From positions 173,897 through 213,896 of the forward strand of contig CAUYUJ010020671.1 in NCBI GenBank assembly GCA_963575745.1: 40,000 nucleotides of DNA, written 5' to 3'. Source of the DNA: Prorocentrum cordatum (taxonomy: Eukaryota > Sar > Dinophyceae > Prorocentrales > Prorocentraceae). Both the position numbers and the translations under genes were made by a program. Under the pieces are notes generated by a model, which had not been told where the DNA came from, made no database searches, and saw nothing but the letters and a program-made list of their open reading frames with translations. Positions 20,233-31,200 of this stretch are shown here, in pieces; the stretch's first letter is position 1, and every line of letters begins with the position of its first letter.

Positions 20233-21525
20233 ATGGCGCCTGAGCCCCGATGGCGTCGCGGTGGCGCTGGTCCTCGGGCTGGCAGCTATCGTGGCCAAGC
20301 TGGGAGCTGGGTGTTTCAGCCTGAAGGTTCACGGGACGGCATGCGTGCCCCGCGGCGCCGCCTGCGCCAGCGGAGGTACCACGCGTGTTTTTCCTGCAGT
20401 CACTGGGAGTGGGCGAGCCGTGGGCACGAGGCTTGCTCCAAGTGCGGGGGCTACTACCTCGAGTCCAATATCGGTGGAGGGGGAGGCCATGAAGGCGCCC
20501 CTGTGCGAGCTGCTGATGCTGGGCAGCCCGATGCGCAGCTGCGCGCCGCAGCCGCCACTCTCCTGGCAGCGCGGCCTGACCTCCGCGAGTCCTTGGGCGA
20601 CTTGGCGGAGGAGCCAGCGCCCCCCGCGGCTGTCCTCACGCCCGCCCAGCTCGACACCGCGGCGAACACCGAGCGGACCCGTTTGGCACGCGTGGTCGAG
20701 GATGCAGCTCGGCAAGTGCGACTCACGTGCCAGGAAGTGGAACAGAAGAGAAGCAAGGCTCAACGTGTACGGGAGCAACTCGATGAGGCGACGGACGCCT
20801 TTCATGCTGCGGAGGAGGAGCATGACGCTGCTCAGAAGGCTCGCCGCGATGCAGACGCCGAGCTGCAGGCCTTCGACCCCGAAGCCTGGAAGGCGGCGAA
20901 GGCTGCCGAGGCGCGCGCGGAGGCGGCGCGCCAGGCCCAGCGGGCTGCGCCCCCCGCTGGCGCCCCTGCTGCGCCGCGGGCGGGCCCGCCCTGGCGGGGC
21001 GGGGCGCGCTGTGGCGCGGCGCGCGGCGGCGAGGCTGCTGGAGGTGCTGGTGGTGGCGACCCTGCTCATGCTGGTGCGCCTGCTGGCGGTGAAGGAGGTG
21101 CGGACGCTCCAGCGCAGGAGCCCATGCAGGTTGACCTCCCCGATTTCTCGCAGATGTCGGCAGCCGAGCAGAATGAGTGGGCCAGCCAGCAGCGGTTGCC
21201 CAAGGGCCTTTGGGAGGCGTTCGTGGCCATGCGGACCACCATTCTTCGCGCTGATGACGATGCTGCTAGCGACGCAGGCAGCGACGCCAGCTTCGGCGAT
21301 GCAGGCGGAGCTGGAGATGAAGAGTTGCGCGGGTTGCGCAAGCGCGGTCAGGAGCAAGTCCTTTCCCCCGAGGAGCAGGAGCGCATGGAGAGCCTCATCC
21401 GTGATCGCGTTCGAGCTCGCACCTCCAAGCGCCTGCGGACCACGAAGGAGCAGATCCATTGCCAGTTCACCGAGCTGCTCAAGCAGGCCGTTGCGATGCC
21501 TGTGGAAGGGGCGGCGTCTCTTTAG
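20233..21525 (+). CDS. retrotransposon ORF1: zinc-finger and coiled-coil protein
   Basis: This is the first ORF of a non-LTR retrotransposon, expected to bind the element RNA. I chose the ATG at 20233 because it is the first ATG after the SL relic and sits in a strong context (GTGGCCATGG); the upstream GTG at 20227 is unlikely. The 430-residue product has a basic N-terminus, then a Cys/His cluster CFSCSHWEWASRGHEACSKC (residues ~55-75) that could bind one or two zinc ions. A strongly predicted coiled coil follows (about 155-220, rich in Glu, Gln, Ala and Arg). Next comes an Ala/Gly/Pro-rich linker (about 225-300), and the C-terminus is mostly acidic and then basic (near 340-420). No RRM domain is seen. 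It ends at TAG 21523. ORF2 lies in the +1 frame, which is already open across all of ORF1. Confidence 0.75.
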   Translation: MAPEPRWRRGGAGPRAGSYRGQAGSWVFQPEGSRDGMRAPRRRLRQRRYHACFSCSHWEWASRGHEACSKCGGYYLESNIGGGGGHEGAPVRAADAGQPDAQLRAAAATLLAARPDLRESLGDLAEEPAPPAAVLTPAQLDTAANTERTRLARVVEDAARQVRLTCQEVEQKRSKAQRVREQLDEATDAFHAAEEEHDAAQKARRDADAELQAFDPEAWKAAKAAEARAEAARQAQRAAPPAGAPAAPRAGPPWRGGARCGAARGGEAAGGAGGGDPAHAGAPAGGEGGADAPAQEPMQVDLPDFSQMSAAEQNEWASQQRLPKGLWEAFVAMRTTILRADDDAASDAGSDASFGDAGGAGDEELRGLRKRGQEQVLSPEEQERMESLIRDRVRARTSKRLRTTKEQIHCQFTELLKQAVAMPVEGAASL

Positions 21526-22465
21526 CACTGAGTTTGCTCACCGATCCCGTCCGCCCCGAGCCAAGGTTTCACTTGCTGCAGGCGGGGGCCTGAATTTGGT
21601 GTTTTGTAACGTCACGAGCTGGTCCAGGATTGCGAAGGACTTTGCGTCTGCCATTTGCCCAGAGGTTGATGCGTTTCTCTTTTGCGAGCACCGATTGCAG
21701 CAGCAAGCGTTGCCTGCTGCGAAGCGAGAGATTGCAGCCATGGGCTGGAGGCCCCATCTGCAGGCAGGCGTGCCTACTAAGGGAGGGGGGACTCACGGCG
21801 GGGTCGGGATGGTCGTCAGTAAGAGCATGCATTTTAAACGCTTTCTTGCCCATGCGGGCGGAGTTTCCGACATTGGGCCGGGCCCTGGGTGGATGTTTCT
21901 CGAACTCAAGACCCAGAAAGCGACCATTGCGGTCGGAGTTTGTTATTTTGTCTCGTGCCTGGGAGTCGCGGGGGAGAACCTGTCCAAAATGCGGGGTATC
22001 GCCGAGTTCGTTCGTGCTCTCGGGATTCCCTGGATGTTGGTCGGTGACTTCAATATCGAGGTTGAAACGATATGGCTCTCTGGATATCCGCAGTCTGTTC
22101 ACGCTCGGGTATTAGCACCGATGGGAGTCGATTTCACGTGTTCACAAGGATCAGGGACGATGATCGATTATGCGTTGGTCTCGGAGGATCTGGCCCCGTT
22201 CGTCCAGGTTGGAGTGTACGAACCGTCCCCCTTTAAAACACATCGTGCACTCCGCATCCAGCTAGCTCACCGAGTGTTGGTTCAGCGCCTCGATCGGCGA
22301 GTACGCCCTCGAGTTATTCCAGTGTGTCACGGGCCCGACTTACCGTGGCGGCGTCACCTTCACCAAGAGATGTGTTCCGATCGTGTGCCGGAGTATGATG
22401 CTCTTGCAGATGGGTCCATCTCAGCCCGCGATGCAGTCGAACAAGAACCAGATCAATTTCTGTAA
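21526..22465 (+). pseudogene. retrotransposon ORF2, part 1: apurinic-type endonuclease domain
   Basis: The frame encodes an endonuclease/exonuclease/phosphatase domain that nicks target DNA to prime reverse transcription. Conserved positions are all present: N in FCNVTSW (about 21604), E in FCEHRL (21686), GGVGMVV (about 21799), the VGDFN pair D (22046) and N (22052), MIDYAL with D at 22166, and the final H at 22241. No in-frame ATG lies between ORF1 and the domain, so expression would need a +1 frameshift or reinitiation. After the domain a TAA at 22463 interrupts the frame. The sequence beyond still reads as protein (QYALSRATEHCFFPARLCQP), so this is a premature stop and the element is dead or misread here. 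The domain itself looks intact. Confidence 0.8.
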
Positions 22466-23634
22466 CAGTATGCCCTGTCGCGAGCCACCGAACATTGTTT
22501 CTTTCCGGCGCGCCTGTGCCAGCCCATCATGAGGGGGAGGAAGCCATGCGTGCATTGGGAAGAGGGGATGCTATAAAGTGGTTCCCTCGTCGATCACACA
22601 TAAGTGGCATGGGCCGCAATCTTTTCGGGTGTCCGACGTTGCACGGTTTTGGTCTCGGTTCTCCGCCAAGGCTTGTTGAAGCTCCGCAACGTTTGTTGCA
22701 CGGCGAAACCACCGAGGGGCCGCGTCCTGCGGCTGATCATGGACATGGTGAGCCGTGTCGGGGGGTTTTCCGAGGTGCTGCCACCGGCTCAGCCTGCCCC
22801 CTGGTGGACCGATCAGGTCACCGTTGCTGCGTTGGGGGATCTTGATATGGTGGATCGCCTCGTTGACCTCACATCCGAGGTTTTGAAGCGCGCTTGGACG
22901 GCAGCTAAGGCGGAGTCTTCGAAAGGCCTTCAGGCGTGGCTGCTGCGCGCCATCCCACATGGTGCTAAGGGGGCGCACTCCTGGTTGAAGCGTGACAATC
23001 GGAGCGTGGTTGAATTATTAAACTCCCCCCCCCCCCCCCCCCCCCTGACGGCGTCGAGCAGTTACCTGAAGAAATGATGGGGTATCGGGCCCGCTTGTGG
23101 GGTGGATTTTGGTCTGTGTCGGAGGGTGGGATATTGAGGCTGGGTGACGCCATGTCTGACCTCCGTGCTGTTGCCCTTGAGCATGCGATGGGCCTTCCCC
23201 CCATCACCGCCCCAAGCATTCAAGCCTGCATTTTTTTTCTCGGCGACGACGGCTGTCGGCGTGGATGGGTGGGGGCCTCGGGCGGTGGCTGAGCTCCCTG
23301 CCGAGGCTCTTCGCGCCCTGGCCTCTCTGTACTCCCTGTGTGAGCGGCGCATGGCTTGGCCAGCTCAAATCTTGCTCGGCCTGATTGCGCTGTTGCCCAA
23401 GTCTCATATTGATGAGCGCCCCGTCTGTATGTGCCCCACCTTGCACCGACCCTGCACCAAAATGCGGGGGGGGGGGGGGGGGTATGGTTGCTTGGACTGC
23501 CGTCCCGCGCGGCGTTCGGGGACACGGCGGTCCAGATCGTCGCCTCTCCCGCGCTGCGCTTTGTTCGGGAAGTTGTACCACGAGTGTGCCAGACTTGAAG
23601 GGGCATATTCTGTTGCGACCCATCGGAATCTTAC

Positions 23635-23669
<35 letters not shown>

Positions 23670-24133
23670 ACAAAATCGAACGAGCCCAAGGTTGGCCTCA
23701 TCCGATTGGCCCTTGCGCATAAATGCCCAGCCCCATTTTGTTGCACTTGGGATCTCATCCATACGGCCCCCGTATGTTGGAGGTTGGAAAGGGACCCGTT
23801 TCCCGCATGGTGACCCCCCGGGGGGGGGGGGGGTGGGGGGGGGTACCTGGCTGTTCCCAGAGCATGCCGTGGGTCAAAATCTACGTTTATGAGGCACTGG
23901 AGGGTGCGCATTATCAGGTGAATGGTGAAATGTCTCGAGTGATCTCACGGGCCTATGTTGATGATATTGCTCAGAATATGGCTGGCACGGAGCAGGAGCT
24001 CTTTGCCCGCGTCCTGCCTGCTGCGACGCTGTTCGCGCAAGAGGTTGGCAAGCTGGGCCTGACTACCAGTGGCAAGAGCGCCCTCGTCTGCTCTTCCCCC
24101 GCGGTCGGCGCTCACCTTGCGGATAGTCTTCAG
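22466..24133 (+). pseudogene. retrotransposon ORF2, part 2: broken reverse transcriptase
   Basis: The same reading frame as the endonuclease continues with stops at about 22573, 23075 and 23720. Reverse transcriptase landmarks appear in the right order: GVDGW (23258-23272), a DKIER segment at the motif A position (23669), PGCSQS for motif B (about 23849) and YVDD for motif C (23954-23965). SGKSALV follows. Homopolymers lie between these motifs: 21 C (23025-23045), 17 G (23466-23482), 32 T (23637-23668) and two long G runs (23820-23843). They distort the protein, for instance as poly-Phe just before DKIER. No thumb, knuckle or RNase H is found, because the frame runs into a TCC tract at 24134. 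Decay, microsatellite expansion and assembly error at homopolymers are all possible causes. Confidence 0.7.
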
Positions 24134-24245
24134 TCCTCCTCCTCCTCCCACCTCCTCCTCCTCCTCCTCCTCCTCCTCCTCCTCCCCCTCCTCCTCCTCC
24201 TCCCCCCCCTCTTCCTCCTCCTCCCCCCTCGTTTTGACCTTCGCT
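24134..24245. repeat. (TCC)n microsatellite truncating the + strand retrotransposon
   Basis: TCC/CTC triplets directly continue the reverse transcriptase frame as poly-Ser/poly-Leu. From 24246 to 24425 the sequence stays pyrimidine-rich without a gene. Confidence 0.9.
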
Positions 24246-24429
24246 CTGCGATCCTCGACCCTCGATTCTCGACCTTCGGTCCGCCTTCCTCCTTCCTTCG
24301 TCTCCCCACCTCGTTTCCGCGCCCCCCCTGTGGGGAGGGTGGAGGAGGGGTGAAAAGGAGTCTCCTCCTCCCTCCTGTGGTTTGCTCTCCTCCACCTGCA
24401 GCGAGGCTGCTTCACGATTCTCCTTCTGT

Positions 24430-24435
24430 ATATAT

Positions 24436-24492
<57 letters not shown>

Positions 24493-24538
24493 AAGAGAGA
24501 GAGAGAGAGAGAGAGAGAAGAAGCGAGAGAGAAGGAGA

Positions 24539-24570
<32 letters not shown>

Positions 24571-24710
24571 CGGAGAGAGAGAGAGAGAGAGAGAGAGGGG
24601 GAGTTGAGAGAGGAGACAGGCGAGAGAAGGCGAGAAGAGAGAAGAGAGAGAGAGAGAGAGAAGAGAGAAGAGAAAAGAGAGAGAGAGAGAGAGATAGAGA
24701 GAGAGAGAGT

Positions 24711-24748
<38 letters not shown>

Positions 24749-24774
24749 AGAGAGATTAGAGAGAGAGAGAGAGT

Positions 24775-24858
<84 letters not shown>
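24430..24858. repeat. (GA)n microsatellite between two convergent retrotransposons
   Basis: About 430 bases of GA dinucleotides with scattered T, C and G changes; the last 75 bases are pure. It lies exactly between the 3' ends of the + strand and - strand elements. On the - strand it would be a (CT)n tail after the 3' UTR of the large element. Confidence 0.95.
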
Positions 24859-24860
<2 letters not shown>

Positions 24861-25226
24861 GACAAGTAGGCGGACCAGGGTCCGTCCGCGAGGCGCACTG
24901 CGGTGCGACAACTCGCCAAGCACTATTAGCGGCGGTGCAGCCTTTAGATACGAGGGCGGGCAACAAAAAAAACCCTCCCCCGGCGCAGTGCGACAGACGC
25001 TACAGACGGCGGACAGACGGTGAAGATCTCACCTGTCAGACCGCGTGAAGAAAGAGGCCCCAACAAGGAAGGCGACGTGCTGACACGTGGCTAGGCGGCT
25101 TGGCAGACCGCCAGTTGGGCGCTTGGCCGCAAAGCGGCGCGCAGGGACGGGGCACCCCCCGCCCCCACGCCCTGACACCGTGGACGCGGAGCCACGCGTA
25201 CTCACGGGCAGGCAGAAAGGAGGAAA
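24859..25226 (-). other. probable 3' UTR of the large - strand retrotransposon
   Basis: These 368 bases lie between the polyprotein stop and the (CT)n tract on the - strand. A short imperfect repeat (GCGCACTGCG at 24891 and GCGCAGTGCG at 24984) and an A8 run (24965-24972) are visible. No poly(A) tail marks the end. Confidence 0.45.
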
Positions 25227-28200
25227 TTAGCGCGGGGCACCAGGTGGAACGCCGCGGAGCGATGACAGCATAGCTTGGATGGTGAGTGACGGCACGGCAC
25301 CATCGGACGAGGGCGTAAGCAGCTCGGCGAAGGCTCGCCCGGCGCTGTGGAGGCGCTGGAGCAGAGGGCCTTGACGGGCTTGAGCAGCGGCGAGGTCCGC
25401 GGCGAGAGCAGCACACCTCTGCTGAAGAGCGGCCATAGCCTGGGACAGCTCGGTTTCGCGGTCGGTGAGGGGCGGCTGCTCAGTGCCAGCGGCCGCGGGC
25501 CTCGTGGCAGGGACGAGGTCATCGGTGCGCCTGGCCAGGTGGTGGACTAGCGTAGTACGGCACCCCGTGTGCTGACGGCCGTCACCCTTGAGAGGTGACT
25601 GGAGGGTAACACACGGCCCCAGGGCTGGAGCCGCTAGGGCCACGCCCCGTGAGGTCGGAAGAGCCGCATCCTCTCGCCCAGCAACAATGGAAGCGTGGAC
25701 GGGGTGCGACGGCCTGACTGGCTCGGTGCCCTGCGGGGGGGCTGAAGCCGCCCCCGCGGGCTGGCGCTGGTGGGGGGACGGAGTGGTTGGCACGGTAGGA
25801 CCAATCATGATGCCATGCGAGGGCTCTGAGGTCGGCCGCGTAGTAGGGTGGCGTCTCGATAGGGCGGCATGGTCGGCAGCGTGGGGTGTCGGCGGAGCGT
25901 CGTCAATGCTGCCACTCAGTCCGAGGGGGTCAACCAGGTCATCGTCGGCGTCTTGACGGTGGGCGACATCATCATGTGGGTGCGATGTCGCTCTCGGAGA
26001 CGGAGTCGCGGTAGGCGTCGAGAGGTTGCCCGACGGGGCAGGGTTGTCGCTGGCTGGGCCGTCGTCCAAGACGTCCAATCCCCCACCGAAGCCGAACGGG
26101 TCGTCCTCCTGTTCATCAGCGTCTTGGAGGTGAGCGACGTCATCATGTGGGTGCGGTGCCGCTCTCGGTGGCGGAGTCGAGGGCGTCGTGCGGATGCCCG
26201 ACGGGGCAAGGTTGGCGCTGGCTGGCCCGTCGTCCAGGAAGTCTAGTCCCCCGCCGAAGCCGAACGGGTCGTCCTCCTGTTCGTCGTATATCGCCCGTTG
26301 GGCCTCGGCCCAGAGCTCGTCCGGGTTCTGCGGGATGTCTGGTCCAGCCGCGGGTGGTGCCTGGTCCGACAGCAGGGGGTTTGGTTCCATTTTGCTGAGT
26401 TCCGCAGCTGTAAACCCAGCCCTGCGGTGTGGGAGTGGGAGAGTGCGGTGTCTGCGCTCGTAGATAGCGACAGCGACCCCATGGAGCACGGTCGCTTGGC
26501 GATGTCGTGTTTTGGCAGCTTCGACAATGTCGTCTGGAAGGTTGTGAGTGCGTGCCGCCATTGTGGCAAGGGCGTCAGCCTGACGGTTGAACTCCTCCGC
26601 AATGGGCCCGATGAGCCCAAGGTCGATGCCCATGTCTCCCAGGTGGCTGGCGATTTTTTCGACGCGGAACATGTTGGGCTTGGCCATAACACATCGGTGG
26701 ATCTTTTCCCAGAGCTCCACGTGCGTGCCCTGCGGCGCTGGATGTCCGTCGATGATGCTTTGGAACCCATCGACCACCGCCTGGTTGTCCACGAAAACGT
26801 GCACGGGCCGTTCGGCACATGCCGTAAGGTGGACAATGGCGAGGGTCTCCGCAACCTGGGCGTTCTGCGTTAGGCCGTGAACGCGTGCACTGTAGTTCAT
26901 GCGGTGGTCGATGCCGTAGTAGACGCCGTAGCCCGCTCGTGCTAGCAATGGGATGGCTTGGTTGGTGCATGCACCGTCCGTGGCAGCGTAGACCCATGTC
27001 CAACCAGTGTCGTGGTCAAGGTAGGTGGTGTAGGTGTCCTGGGCTGAAGCCGCAGGATCTCCCTCAGGGAGGGGCCGCGGTATGGGCTGTGGCAGCGGGT
27101 CCCTCGCGAGGTCGGCCTGAAGGTCGAGGGGGGCTGGGTCTTCGTCGAAGAGCCCGCAGTGTCTTGTGTGCGGCGGGAGACGGGCCCACTGGTCGTCACT
27201 GATGAGGGTGGTGAGAGGGAGTCTTTCTCGGGCCCAGCACTTGCAGTCGCGGACAGTGTGCTCCTGAGTTTCCTCTTCCTCGTCGCAGTATCGGCAGATG
27301 GGGCTGGGGTCAGCTGACGTGTTTGATCGGGATCGTCGCTGTTGGGTGTGGTCCCCGCCCGACAGGTAGTTCAGGAGGAGCGCCAGCTGCCAGGCAGTGC
27401 ATTTGGCTGCTCCTTTAGTTCGGGCGAGCCACGTGCTGGCGAAGAGGTCGAGGCCCTGTCTGACAGAGGCAAGGTATCCAAGGTCGTGACGCCGTGGCTT
27501 GATCCTCCGCAGAAAGGCTCTGCGTTGTGAGGCCCGCAGCATGTGTAGGAAGGCGTTTTGGGGTAAGTTCAGCCAGCTGATCTGGCAGCCCCAGTCGTCG
27601 TACATGATGCCAAATGTGGGCCAGGTCCAACGGAGCTGCTGGAGCGACTGGACGAGTCGTCCGACAGGTCCTCCACCAAACAGGGTCTGGACGTGGTGTT
27701 GGAGGTCTCTGGCGAGCCCGCAGAGTGTAACGTCGCGGTTAACCTGTCGCCGCAGGCACAGGAATGCTTCACGCTGCGTGATGGCGTCGATCTCCAGGGC
27801 GTGTCCTGGGACGCACACGGCCATGAGAGTCCAGAACTCGACCCACTTGTTCCCCTTGGGGCGGATAGCCGCCTTGAGGGCGTGGTTGTAGGCAGTTTTG
27901 GCTGGGCCTGATGGTGCTTGAATGTCGGTGCCCGTGGTGCAGACGCTGGCAGCCAGGGAACGGGCGTGCCGCGCCTTGATAAGCATCGGCGATGGGAGCT
28001 TGCCAATGCGCGGCAGGCGGATAGTCGCCCTCCGTACACGGGCGTCTGCGGTGGCCGTGAGGTTAAGCGCGGCTGGAGCCGGCGCTGCCTCGGCGTTGAT
28101 GTAACTCCCGACGAGCTTGAAGGAATCGACCACACGTAAGGGCCGTTCCGCCAGAGTGAGCTGGGTAACGGCGGCGTGAAGCTCGTCGGTGAGCGCCCAC

Positions 28201-31200
28201 CCTGCCACTTTACCAGGGTGAATGCGTTGACCTGAGAATCGATCAAACTTGGCGGTTTCGTCAAGAGATTTCTGCAGCTCCGACGCGGTGTGGGTAGTGG
28301 AGTTGCTGTCGTCAACAAAGGTAGTGCTGAGTGATCGAGGAACGTATCGATGCTGCCTCTTTGTCCACACGCACATGAGCAGCTTGATGTCGTCCAGGGA
28401 CCACGAGCTTCCCTGGAGGTGACCGTTAGTCCTGGCCAAGTCCTTAGAGTACGCTCCGTTCATGCGGATGTAGCGTTTGTGGTGACTGTAGAAATTTCGG
28501 CGGACGGTAACGATGTCTTGAGGGCACCCCGCGTGCAGCGCAAGGTTAAGGCAGATGTCCGTGATGAGGTAGTCGAAGCACTTCTGTCGGTCAAGGGCAG
28601 CTCCAGCTAAGGGGAGGAGTAAAGCCCTGGCGTGCTCGATGCGCAGGGCGAGAGAGGTGCTGACATCCCCAATGGTAGCTTTGGGAACAGCGCCAAAGCT
28701 CGTGGCGTGGGTCCATCCTTTCCGCCAGTCCGTGAGGCTACGGTAGGCTGGCGCTTCCCACGCGTACATCCAAACGGAAAGAACCGAGAGAAGTCGTTGG
28801 TCCGTCGGGAGTTCCCCTCGGCCTTTTCGGAGGCACGGGTTTGGCACGTGAAGGAGGGGCTCGGGGATGGTGCCAGTGCGTTGCATAGCACGTAAGACGC
28901 TGGCGAAGAGGCGAAGGATGTCGTCGGGTAACTCCTTAGCCTCCTTAGTTGTCCAGCCGTCGAGTCCCCCCGCGCGGCGCGGTGAACGGGTGCGAATGAA
29001 GTGGATGAGTTGGTCGTCGGTGAGGTGGAAAGGGGCTGCTGGTGATGGCGTAGGCAGCTCTTGTCGGTACTCGTCGTAGAAGTCAGCCCACGTCGGCATG
29101 GCTTCGGCGTCATGACCTGCACGAGCGCGATACCTGCCCAAGATGGGCTCCCAGGTGTCGACCATGAGCTTAAGCATGTCTTTGGTATTGGCAACAATGG
29201 CGTTGGCGGGGAGGTAGTCGGGAACCTGGGCAGGTGGTGGGTCACAAGTGTGGCCTTCGTCGTTGTCCGTGTCGAGCGAGCTACCGTCGCTGGGGCTGAA
29301 GCCGCCAGCTTCGGTGTCGGCATCACTATCGTCCGTGCAAGCTTGGTCAGGTTTGAAGGCGGTGGTGTCGCAGTGGAGTTGTGTATCGTCGGGAGTGGTA
29401 GGCGTGCGGAGATACGCCGTGGGCGAGCAGTCGGCAGCCCGTGCGTATATGGCCGCCTTTCGCCCGCTTGGCTCGCGGACGCCCTCAGCCCAAATCTTGA
29501 TGCGTTCAGCTTTGGCTCGGTTTGCACGTCGCGCCAGCTCTGAGTCAAGGTTTTGGATCAGACGGTCCAGGTGCTCTCCGTGTGGTGCTGGCTCGTCGGG
29601 GGCCCAGGCCTCGGGAAAGGCCAGGAGGACCGTGGGGCGCAGCTTGTGACAGAGAAGGCGGGCCGCGGTCCACGTGCAGTCGATGCGCTGCGCCAGGTAC
29701 GGCGGGATGGCACGGCAGTCGATATGATGGTGCTGTCCGATGAAGCGAAGCTCACAAAGTTGCCGATGGAGCTTGCGAAGGCGGTTCATGTGAATCGTGG
29801 AAGCTCCGTAGGTGGGAAAGGCGCGGGGGACAGCGGGTCGCTCTTCGAACGTGGGTGTGAGCCCGTGCATGGTAGGGGGCTTCTTTTTTGGGTGGTCTGG
29901 CGGTGGAGGTGGCAGGTCGCGCAGCCGGGTGAGATGGCATTCATGGCTGGCCTCGTTTGCCAGGGCGAACATGCGTTCCACATCGTCGCGTGTGTCGGCC
30001 TGCTCCATGCGGTCCTGGTATCGCCCAGCGATGAGGGTCCCTAATGCCTGCAGTTCGTGGCCCTCATGAGCTCCATCGTTAGGGGGGTAAGGCGTGGGGG
30101 CTAGAAGGCGTCGGGCCGTATGGTCGAGGCGGCTAAGGTCGAGCGTGACCTGCAGGCCAACATGGGACTTCGCTGGCAAGTCACGCAGATAGCAGAAGTC
30201 GGTGACAAGGGATCGCGCCGCTTGGTTGGCGATGATGTAATCGATGCGCGAAGTGCGGGGGCACTTGGTGACGCGGTCCCAGTCAGGGATATTGCCATAT
30301 GTGTGCATGGTGTGGTCTGGTGTGCCTTCAGCGACGTTAAACCATCCGTGCTGCATCATGTGCAGCAGGTGTGGATTGTCGTCGATGTTCGTGTTGGCGT
30401 CCATGCAAATGAAATACGGGGCTGAGCCGACCCTCGCGGCGGCGCAGTCAGCGAGCCGAAACAAGTCGGTGCTGTCTCCTCCAGCGACCCCGTAGAGGCT
30501 CGCTATGTAGATCCCAGCGGGCCCGTGGTTGTTTCGTCGCCGCCTGCGGCGGTGCTGGGTGCAGAGCGGGAGGAAGGCCTCGTGCCATCTTTTCTTGGCC
30601 TTGAGGGTGGCGATACAGGACGCAGTGTCGTCGACGGTGGAGTCGACGATGGCGTCCTTAGAGAGGATGGCGACCCCTCCCGAGGCGCCAGTGTTGCCCA
30701 CGACGGTGTGGTCTGTGCCGCCGTGGGCAGCTCTGCGCTGGGCTCGCGCCAGATCCAGGTCAGGTCCCAGACTGGCGTGGTATCCCCCGTGGTGTGGATT
30801 GGCGGCGTTGGTAGCGATGGCTTGTCTGGTCGGCTTGGCATGTCGGGTCTCCTGCAGTGCTATGACTGCGGCGTTGTGGTCGACACCAAGAGCGGTGATG
30901 GTTGGCCAGTTCGCTGGGAGACTAGTGATGTTGAGGCTGACGAGGTGGATGGAGCGACCTGGCCCGTCTCCGTCGGTGGAGCTGGGGTTGGCACGCCCCG
31001 CACGGTGGAGGGCAGCCTGGCCCTCACCCAGGTAGAAGGCTTGGCCACAGTAGGAGCTCATGGCGTCCCTGCAGATTGGCTTGAACGGGGCTGAAGCCGC
31101 CGTCAGGCCAGAAGTATAGGCGAGGCATGGTCGGCACTGCGCCAGGGGGGGTTCATAAACATCAGCAAAACTGCCTCGAAAAATCCTCCTCACTCCTGTA

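Noticed and set aside
20329-21528. 399-codon - strand frame and the long + frame overlapping ORF1
   Set aside because: Both are GC-driven shadows. The chosen ORF1 frame has the Cys/His cluster, the coiled coil, an ATG in good context and an SL relic just upstream.
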